Shown: positions 27,201 to 35,500 of the stretch, piece after piece
Numbering within the stretch: position 1 is the stretch's first letter
Layout: every line of letters begins with the position of its first letter
NCBI GenBank assembly: GCA_964598765.1
Contig: CAZRCZ010000001.1
Coordinates: 310,001-374,000, forward strand
DNA length: 64,000 bases
DNA from: CAZRCZ01 sp964598765
GTDB lineage: Bacteria > Sumerlaeota > Sumerlaeia > MVZB01 > JAJFLK01
Direction of reading: 5' to 3'
Made by a program: the position numbers and the translations under genes
The notes under the pieces: generated by a model
The model's input: only the letters and a program-made list of their open reading frames with translations
The model's database searches: none
What the model was told of the DNA's origin: nothing

Positions 27201-29499
27201 TTACGGCAACCAATCCGTCCGCCGCGCCGATGGGATTCTCGCCTGAATGTCCGTTCTGATTTCCGCCGGAGGATCCATTTGTGGCGCCCTTGCTCCGATC
27301 CATTCCCTCGTTCGAGGTTTCAACTTCGCGAATGATTCCATAAATTTGGTTGCCGTCCCGCTGGGCCGCCTCAAGCGGTTTGAGAACCAACGCGACCGCC
27401 GAATCGGACGGAACGATTTTCTGACTGCTAATGTTTTCGCGCGCCAAGTCGTTTGCGCGCCCGCTACGAATGTCGCTTCCCAATTCCACCGCGCCGACAA
27501 CCGCCTGATCGAGTTCGCCCCGTTGCAAGGCGCGGCAGGCGATCTCCAAAGCGTGCAATCCGGAAGTGTCCTCGCTGGAAAGAGTGAAGGAAGGTCCGCC
27601 GACGCGCAATTCACGCGCGATTCGGCTGGCCACCATGCCGCCCAGCCCGCCGATGGTTCGATTAGCCGTCAGCGGAGGTCCCACCGAATCCAACAGCGAT
27701 TCAATCCAAGATCGTTGCTCTGCAACGCTCAAGCCTAGACCGCGCTCGTCGTTCCATCGCCGAACTTTGTCCGCCATTGTCCATCGCAGATCGTAATTGG
27801 CGGTATTCATGTCCAATCCGATGCCGATAAACACACCTGTTCGTTTCAGTTTTTCCTCCACCAACCCATCGGCGTCGTCCACGGCGCGGCTCACGACTTC
27901 CAGCATCAACGCCTGTTGCGGAAGCATCTCGTTGAATTCATTAGGGGGAATGCGAAAACGGTCGAGGGAAACCGCGAATTCTCGCGGTGATTGAGAGTCG
28001 GCGGAATAAATTTCCATTCCCACAATGACGACGCCTGAATGAGGAATGTCGGTCGTTTCCGACGAACCCTTTCCCCCGCTGAATCCGATCTGAGTTTTTC
28101 CATTCGGGATTGCGTCGGGGTTCCATTCCTCGACAAGCAGATGCGCGTTGATTCCGCCGAAACCGAACGCGCTGACGGCGGCGCGACGCGGCGATGCTTC
28201 ATCGCGGATTGACCAACTCTCCGCCTGAGTCTGAATTCGGAACGGACTTCCCTCAAAATTAATCTTATCGCTCGTTCGCTCAAAATTTGCGGAGGGTGGA
28301 AGTGTCCTTTCGCGCAGAGCAAAAAGAACTTTCAAAAGTCCGGCGGCTCCGGCGGCGGTCAAGAGATGGCCGACATTGGACTTCGCTGATCCGATGGCGC
28401 ATTGTCCGGCGCTGAACTTTTCTTCCTTCCAGAGCGCGCGCAAACTGTGAAATTCCGTCGCGTCGCCGATGGGAGTTCCTGTCGCGTGACATTCGATCAG
28501 ATCCACTGCCGAGGGATTCCATTCGGCCTGCCGATAGGCGTCGCGCATCGCACGGAGTTGTCCCTCCGAATCGGGCGCGAGCAAGCTTCCGCCTCGATCA
28601 TTGGAAAGCCCGACGCCTCGGATCAAGGCGTGGACGTGATCGCCGTCCCGGAGCGCGTCTCCAAGCCGCTTCAACAAAAACATCGCGCCTCCTTCGCCGA
28701 CGACCAACCCGTCGGCGCGGGAGTCGAAGGGATACGAATGTCCGCTCGGCGAGAGGGCGCGAAGTTGGCTGAACCCCATTTGCGTGAACAAGCAATCGGG
28801 GCGTGACACGCCGCCGGCCAGCATGGCGTCGGCGCGTCCCTCGCGCAGTTCGTCGCAGGCCACTTTCAGCGCATAGAGAGACGACGCGCACGCGGCGTCG
28901 AGGGTGTAGCAGGTCCCGCCGAGACTCAGACTTTGGGCGAGCAACGCGGCGGGCAGACCGGAGGAAAAGCGATTGAGCGGGTGGACGGATTGGACAGGAT
29001 TGACAAGATTAACAGGATGAGCAAATCCATTTTTCTCTCGGTTGCCGAACAACTTTTCCTCTAGGATGCGTCCAAAAACTTCATCGCTCCATTCGGTCGC
29101 GCCGACGGTCGGAAGAACAATGTTGGCCATGATGACGCCGACGCGGCTACGGTTCAAATTGCCTGTGATCGCATTGTTAAACGCCTGCGCTCCCGCGTGA
29201 AGCGCGAGCAGGAAAAGAGGATCAAGATCATCGAGCAAATGCGGATCAATGGAGAGAGGGGAGCAATCCAACGGCGGAAGAGGATCGAGAAAACATCCGC
29301 GAGTGGAATAGACCTTGTCCAACCGACCGACGCGGGGATCGAAGGCGAACGAAGGCGAAATCCGCCAGCGCCCCTCCGGAACTTCGCGCGAAGCGTCAAC
29401 TTTGTTGAGAATATTCGCCCAAAATAATTCGGGATTCGGAGCGGCGGGAAGAACGCCGCCGATTCCGACAATGGCGATGGGTTGCGCGCCCGAGGCCAT
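24256..29499 (-). CDS. pfaC: PUFA-synthase-like PfaC: KS, CLF, two FabA-like DH units
   Basis: 1747 residues from ATG 29499 (GAGGAAG upstream), 14 bases after pfaA. Domains in order: KS with active Cys in DAACASS (about residue 202), CHATGT and NVGH; a KS-like chain-length factor (about 490-770) where the Cys site reads SSEDTSG, so it lacks the nucleophile; a variable linker with a coiled coil (about 860-910); then two double-hotdog FabA-like units with HFADDPVMPG (His about 1222) and HFYQDPVCPG (His about 1637). This is the PfaC order of polyunsaturated fatty acid synthases. No enoyl-reductase domain is fused. Three in-frame palindromic insertions are described separately. Confidence 0.93.
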   Translation of the reverse strand: MASGAQPIAIVGIGGVLPAAPNPELFWANILNKVDASREVPEGRWRISPSFAFDPRVGRLDKVYSTRGCFLDPLPPLDCSPLSIDPHLLDDLDPLFLLALHAGAQAFNNAITGNLNRSRVGVIMANIVLPTVGATEWSDEVFGRILEEKLFGNREKNGFAHPVNLVNPVQSVHPLNRFSSGLPAALLAQSLSLGGTCYTLDAACASSLYALKVACDELREGRADAMLAGGVSRPDCLFTQMGFSQLRALSPSGHSYPFDSRADGLVVGEGGAMFLLKRLGDALRDGDHVHALIRGVGLSNDRGGSLLAPDSEGQLRAMRDAYRQAEWNPSAVDLIECHATGTPIGDATEFHSLRALWKEEKFSAGQCAIGSAKSNVGHLLTAAGAAGLLKVLFALRERTLPPSANFERTSDKINFEGSPFRIQTQAESWSIRDEASPRRAAVSAFGFGGINAHLLVEEWNPDAIPNGKTQIGFSGGKGSSETTDIPHSGVVIVGMEIYSADSQSPREFAVSLDRFRIPPNEFNEMLPQQALMLEVVSRAVDDADGLVEEKLKRTGVFIGIGLDMNTANYDLRWTMADKVRRWNDERGLGLSVAEQRSWIESLLDSVGPPLTANRTIGGLGGMVASRIARELRVGGPSFTLSSEDTSGLHALEIACRALQRGELDQAVVGAVELGSDIRSGRANDLARENISSQKIVPSDSAVALVLKPLEAAQRDGNQIYGIIREVETSNEGMDRSKGATNGSSGGNQNGHSGENPIGAADGLVAVTKIFRSIHSEETYGKEPRRIEVNCKSIGGNRARVVVETFESNPFPRKSERPSREGRSLRISVGHEIGILPAPIRDAGVPPVNITRSDHGRDVHAAREPRLTPPSPPVAATLVATRQSVAEAQESFLRFSESAIQTQMNVLEFQQSLMARLGGEMVPAKQIAPTRRMAEPDAAFSRDQCLEFARGSIGKVLGGRFASVDRHPTRVRLPDEPLMFVDRIVSVEGKIGEIGPGRIVTEHDVLPGAWYLNADRIPTGFAIEAGQADLFLSAYLGMDFKTLGRAKYRLLDAAVTFHGGLPRPGQTIRYDIRIERFIKQGDTHLFFFHFDGSVDGVPVLSMRNGCAGFFTDAQLRDGKGVILSEQERRTSKGKRPGNWREFVPVAPASYDEKALNALREGDLVGCFGPQFETLNLARPLTIPGGKMKLIDRVTDLNPHGGRYGLGMIRAESDIHPDDWFLTCHFADDPVMPGTLMYESCLHALRVYLMRLGWIGGEEECAFEPVPGVRSKMRCRGQVIPSTKKATYEIHLKELGYGPEPFALADAMMFADGHPIVWISDMSLKLSGMTKERLEQIWSEVGRDSSSDVGSGEPIYNPRLDRNGNAKPAIFNRDKLVAFARGKPSEAYGEPYTIFDQGRFIARLPSPPYLFLDRVTEICAEAWNVKNGASVETQYDVRPDDWYFRANRQSAMPFSVVLEVALQSCGWLAAYMGSALRSKEELHFRNLGGNAILREDLMRDAGMLTTRAKLINASQSGDMMIQEYEFALSRGSRVIYEGTTSFGFFTRATMAQQIGLRAANPYVPTPDEIARGRRIELPEFAPLTPDDPNFDSGEGLALPAKAYRMLDWIELYIPDGGPNSLGFIRGVKGVDPDEWFFTAHFYQDPVCPGSLGLEAFLQLLKTVALERWGDSLARTHRFTSVAPSVRHSWSYRGQIIPTNKRVEVEAVITSISDDALRIQADGFLRVDDLAIYEIKNFAVQLEPTSENLK
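25438..25485. repeat. In-frame 48-bp palindromic insertion in pfaC
   Basis: The outer arms GTAGATCGG (25438-25446) and CCGACCTAC (25477-25485) pair at 8 of 9 positions. Inside lie two further hairpins: CGGCTCTCCAGAGCCG (25444-25459) and GGAACTGGAGTCCC (25465-25478). The length is 16 codons, encoding part of SEVGRDSSSDVGSGEPIY in the linker between the two FabA-like units. The architecture matches the element at 40163-40213. Confidence 0.7.
26924..26975. repeat. Hairpin pair inside the pfaC linker
   Basis: TGGACGTCCCGTCCA (26924-26938) and CGGGCGGGACGCCCG (26961-26975) are two hairpins with 6-bp stems and 3-base loops, 22 bases apart, within coding sequence for the linker between the chain-length factor and the first FabA-like unit. 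The encoded residues (around DHGRDVHAAREP) have low-complexity linker character. Confidence 0.55.
28983..29020. repeat. Tandem GGATTGACA-type words inside the pfaC KS
   Basis: Near-repeats of GGATTGGACA, GGATTGACA, AGATTAACA and GGATGA follow one another. They encode HPVNLVNPVQSVHPLNR, a segment that KS domains normally lack, between the helix before the dimer interface and FSSGLPAALLAQSLSLGG. It looks like a spread intergenic repeat now carried as a surface loop, without breaking the frame. Confidence 0.55.
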
Positions 29500-29513
29500 G
29501 GATGCTTCCTCGG

Positions 29514-32500
29514 TCAGGAAACCGCCGCGCTCGCAAGACGATTGCGTCGGAATGCCTCGTTCAGCGACGGGTCCATGACGCATTCATAGCCGCGCATCCG
29601 CGCCACGACGTTCCCATCCGCGTCGAGATACACGATCTCGGCCTTGGCGATGTTGGAGCCATTTTTCTCCGCCTTCACAACCGCCCGGACGCCGTCCTTG
29701 GGAAATTGTCCGCGGAATTGCCGATAGGCGGCGACGTGACAAGGCAACGAAACGACCCCCTCGCGCTGATGCCCCCAAAGGACCATCAGCTGAAAACTGG
29801 CGTCGAGCGCGAGCGGATCGGCAAGCCATGAACTCCGCAACGGTTCGCGGATCCAATCCGAAGGACGCGGCGCGGATACGAGAGAGGCCGAAATCGCCTC
29901 ACGGGAGCAACCTTCCACCGCGCGTATGCCTTGAAAATGTTCGCCGTGAAAGAGAACGTCCTCATAAATTTTCCGGGCATCGTGAGGAGAAGATTCGAGC
30001 CGCGATACCGGAATATCGTCCGTGTCGGATTCAGGCAGGCGCTCCGCCAAAAGAATTTCAGCGCGGGCGTGGAGAATGGGAAATGAAACGTCATTCGTGT
30101 CTTCGGTTCCGCGAAGTTCGACCTCGACGGCGTGAAATCCATTTTGCCGTCCGATCTCGCCGATCATCACCGCGACTTTTCGCGCGCCGCCATTCTCCAA
30201 GATAACTCCTTTGCAAACCCGCAGATCGTTGAAGCCATGAAAGACGAGCCCGGGATTTTCATGCAACGCCCCGTGCGCGAGCCACTCGATGATCACCGCC
30301 ACCGGCAAGACGGGCTGACCATTGATGACGTGGGATTGAAGAAATGGATGCCCCTCAAGATCAACGACGCGCTCGAACGCGACGCGCATTTTTTGATCGC
30401 GCCCGTGTCCGTTTCGACCGTTCGAATGTCCGTTGACTCCATTTCCCGTGGAATCGGGTAGGGTCCGCGTTTCCGTCATACCCGCGACGAGAATTTCAAC
30501 CGGCGAAGGGGAATGAGAATGGAGTTCATCCGCCACGCATCGCGCTCCTTCCCGAAGGGGAATGAGCGGGATTCCCTCGGATTCAAAAACCTTCTTCAGT
30601 CCCGCGTTCACCATTCCGCCATCCCACGGGCCCCAATTGAACGAAACAACCCGGCAGGAGGGACGCAATGCGGCCTGCTGACGCGCGATCTTGTTCAGCG
30701 CCTCATTGGCCATCGCGTAATCAGCCTGCCCCTTGCGTCCATATCGTCCGCTGATCGAGGAGAATAGAATCAAGGCCTTTAGATCGTCGTCTCGCGTGGC
30801 GGCAAGCAGGGACGTTAGCCCTTTGATCTTCGTGTCGAAGACTTCGCTGAATTGTTCATCGGTTTTGTCCCCGATCAAGCGATCCTGCAAGACTCCCGCT
30901 CCGTGGATCAAACCGCGAATCGGACCAAGTTGCCGGCGCGTCTCATCCAATATTTTTCTGACCGCTTCGGCGTCGCGGATGTTCGCCGAACGATAAACAA
31001 CCATCGAACCGACGGCTTCGATTCGCCGGATGGTTTCGCTGATTTCCCTGTTGGCGACGATCCGCCGATATTCCGTTTCCAGAGTTTTGGGAGTGATCGT
31101 CGCTCCGCCGTTCCTCGAGGCGATTGCCCTCTTGATCTCACCTTCGTTGTATAAGGCTTGCAACCATTCCGGTTCCTCTTTCGGCTCGGACGAGCGTCCG
31201 ATCAGAACCAAGGTCGGTTGAAAGTCTTCGGCCAAGGCAACGGCGGTCTCCGCCGTCACGCCCCGCGCTCCGCCGCTGATGACGATGACGTCCTTCGAAC
31301 TCCAACGGAAATGACCATTCGTCGTTCCATTCCTTTCCGATTCCGGTAATGCGACTTCTGCCAGCACGACGTGGCCAGTCGGGCTCAATCCCACTTCCAA
31401 TGCATCGGTCTTGAACATTTCATCGGCGATGACTTCTACCAACGAATCGGCGTTCTCCCAATCGCGTCCGGCATCGAGCGCCTTGCAAAATACTTCCGGC
31501 CATTCCCATCGGACCGTCTTGGTCAAACCCGCAAGGCCGCCTTGGATGGGATCGGCGTCGGCGGGAATGGAATTGAGACCGAACGATCCGTCCATGCGGG
31601 AAACAGTGACAAAAATCGCGCCGGTGCCCGAACCGCCTTTCCGGAGCGCGGGTCCTGCGAGTTTGGTCAGACGGAACGCATTCTTGAGAAATTCCTCGGA
31701 CTTCACATCCCAAGCGCCCGATTCGGCCAAGCGTTGTTCAGATGCGAGGATGATTAATCCGGCCAAGGCAATTGGTGTCGCGAGCGATTCGATTTGTTCA
31801 AGGTTGACAATTCGCGTCTTGAGTCCGCGACTTTCAAGTAATTTCGCAAGTTGGTCGCCCAATTCTGCTCCGTCGTCGGCAATCCAAATTTCAGATCCGC
31901 TTGGAAGCGCGAGCGTCTTGCGCGGACTCGTCGCATCGAAAGGAACGGCCTTTAACCCGCGCCGTTCGATGCCTCCTGCCGGAAACTCGAAAATTTTATT
32001 TGCGACCGAAGGCTTGTGATGCCAGTTTTGCGATGGGACGATCTTTTCGCCGCTCGATTCCGAACCGGATGCGGAATTTAGATGCGCGATGATTTGTCCG
32101 AGCGTCCGCAATTTGCCCATTTCTTCGGGCTTCACCGTCGGCGCGTCGGGAATCCGCTCTTGAAGCACCGACAAAATTTCCACCCGTTTGATCGAATCAA
32201 TGCCCAAGTCCGATTCCATGTCCATGTCGAGATTGAGCGTCTCCATTGGGTAACCGGTTTTTTCGCTGACGACTTCGAGCAGGAGCATTTGGAATTTCAT
32301 CAAATCATGAGTTTGATCCAATTTTTGGGATGCCCGTTCAGGGCGTTCGTCATGGTCAAGTTTCCCTAACCGAGGGCGTTGCCCTCGGCTACCATGAACC
32401 AGACCTTCGGCCTGTCGGATTGAAACGGGATTTCGATGCGAGGTCGAATTCTGAGACAGAAACGCGATGATCTGATCGAGCGTGCGGAGCTTGCCCATTT

Positions 32501-35500
32501 GGTCGGGCTGAATCGCGGGAGCGTCGGGAAGTTTTTCCTGAACGGCGGAAAGGATCTCGACCCGCTTGATGGAGTCAATGCCGAGGTCGGATTCCAAATC
32601 CATGGAGAGGTTCAGCGTTTCGACCGGATAACCGGTTTTTTCGCCGACGATTTCCAAGAGAAGCGTGGCGAAATCCGTTGAGGGAATTGAATCGGACGTT
32701 GTGCCATAGCGCTCTTCGGCTGTGGGCTTGACAACTTCCAACATTGAGTCACGGGCGTCTTGTGCATGAATTGAAGGATTTGTTCCCGGAGCGATCGCAG
32801 ACGGGACGCCTGCGCCATTTGTGTTGATAGCGGGCTTCATTCCCAACGCCTGCTCATAGAGTCCCTGCTGGCGGGTCATCAGTTCTTGCAAGGCGCGAAG
32901 AGAAGACTCTTGTCCTTCGAGAAATCTGCGATGAATTTGCGTGGTTTGCTCTTGGAGCCTTTGAACCGCGACAAGATTTTCCTGAGCGGTCCTGAGGGCT
33001 TCGAGAAGGATTGGATTGGCGGTGGAGTCGGAAAAGGATGGAAGGGGAGACGTTGAAACGGAAGGCGAAGCAGGCGCGGCGGGAAAGGTTTTCGGAGGAG
33101 GCGCGGGAGTATGGCGCTTGGGCGCTTCCTGCGGCGAGAATTCGATTTTCGCGGGTTGGGGCGACATCGTGGTTTGGATTTCCTCCCTTGATTCGACAAT
33201 GGCCGGAGCGCCGTTGCCGTTCTTCTCGGCGGATGAAATTTTCTTTGGCGAAGCGGCGCGATACTGCGCTCCGCAAATTGAAACGGTCATGCGTGAATGT
33301 TTTTTGGGTTGAGCGTCGGATTGGGACGATTCCGGTTCCCAGAGCCGGAGGTCAACCGGATGCCCTAGAGCGGCCAGTTGTGCCAGCGCGCGAGCGAAAT
33401 CGGCGATGCCGTCGCCGCGACCCGAACTCGCGTCCGCGGCAATGGCGTGATATTCCCGCTCGCCGAGAATTGCCTTGACCAATCCGGTCAGTTTCGCGCC
33501 CGGACCCACTTCGACGAACGTTCGCGCTCCATCTTCATACATTCGCTCGATTTCCGAACGGAAATTGACGGGATTGGCGAGTTGCGTCCCGAGTAGATCC
33601 CGCGCTTGATCGGCGTCATCCGGGTATGTCTCATTTGTGGTGTTGGAATAAACCGGAATTTTTCCGGGTGAAATCTCGGCTTCGCGCAGGGCTTCGCGGA
33701 AGGGCGCTTGCGCCGAGGCGACCAGTGCGCTGTGAAACGCCGCCCCAACGGGTAGCGTCGCGCAAGTCAGTTTTCGCTTGCGGAAAATTTCAGCCGCTCG
33801 CTCGACCTTCGGCGTCGGACCGGATAAAACAATCTGCCTCGGAGCATTGAGATTGGCGACCGTCAATCCAAGCCGCTCCTCCTCGATCACCCGTACCGCC
33901 TCTTCAAGCGACGCTTGAACGGCGATCATCGAACCCTTGTTGTCCGAAGCCTTGGCCATCAACTCGCCGCGAACCTTGGCCAGATGCAAGAGGGTCTTGG
34001 CGTCAATGCGACCGCCGGTAAATAGCGCCATCAATTCTCCGAAGCTGTGTCCCGCCGCCATGGCCGGATGCGCGCCGAACATCGTCAGAAGACAAACCAT
34101 CCCCATGCTGATCGCGCCGATGGCGGGCTGGGCGACATGCGTGGCGCGGAGCGCAAGCTCGTTAAGTTTCTTGGCTTCCTCGCTGAACGTGGCGTGGGGT
34201 AAAATGAAATCGCTCAATTGGCAGGCCAAATCGGCGACGTCGCCGTAAGCGAGATCGGCTTGCGTGAGCGCCTCCTGCATTTTAGGGAAAAGACAAATCA
34301 AATCGCGAGCCATGCCGACGTATTGCGAGCCTTGGCCGGGGAAAAGAAACGCCAGCTTGCCCGGTTTGCGCGAGCGTCCGAAATAAGCTCCCTCGGGAAG
34401 CGACCACGAAACTTTTTCCTTCTCGCGCACCAACCGATCAAGCGCGCCCCCAAAAAGTTTTTTGAAATCCGCCTTGTCTTTTTCCAAGACCACGACAAGG
34501 CGATAAGGATGAAGACTCGAAAATTCGCGGCGCGACGCGGCGGCCATTCGGCAGGCCGAATCCCACGAATCCATCGCCGACCATCGGGCGATTTCAGTTT
34601 TCAAATCGTCCAGTGATTCGGCGGACAGCGCGGCAATTTGAACCCGCCCATCCCAATCGGCCCCGCTTTTTTCGGAGCGAAATTCCTCCAACACCGCGTG
34701 GAAATTGCTTCCCCCGAATCCGAACGCGCTGACCGCGGCTCTGCGCGGATGCCCCTTGCGCGCGAGCCACGGCCGCTTTTCCGTGCTCACGTAAAAAGGA
34801 GTTTCCTTGTCCACCAGCGCCGGAGCGGGTTTGGAAACCTTGATCGTCGGCGGAAGAATCTTGTGATGCAACGCAAGAGCGATCTTGATGAGTCCCGCAA
34901 CGCCGGCCGCCGCCTTGGTGTGGCCGATTTGCGATTTGACCGAGCCGAGCGCGCACCAAACGCCCGATTCCCTCGCGGAGCGGTAAACTTTTTTCAGCGC
35001 GGAGACCTCGGCGGCGTCTCCCGCTTTGGTTCCCGTTCCGTGCGCCTCGACCAATTCAACCGTCGCGGGAGAAACTCCGGACAGACGATACGCCTGCTCC
35101 AAGGCGCGGACCTGCCCTTCCGCGCTCGGAGCGTAAATTGCCTTGCCCCGTCCGTCGGACGAAGTGCCGATCCCCTTGATGACGGCGTAAATTTTGTCGC
35201 CGTCGCGCTCGGCGTCCTTCAAACGTTTCAAGACCACCATTCCGATTCCTTCGCCGAGCATCGTTCCGTCGGCGTCGGCGTCGAACGGACGGATGTCGCC
35301 GGTCGGCGAAAGCGCGGGGGTCTTGCTGAAACACATGAACATGAAAACGTCGTTGAACGTGTCCGCGCCGCCGGTGACGACCATGTCGGATCGCCCCGAT
35401 GCGAGTTCGAGCGTGGCCAGATGCGCGGCGCTGATCGAACTGGCGCACGCGGCGTCCACGACGCAATTCGTCCCGCCGAGATCGAGACGATTGGCAATCC

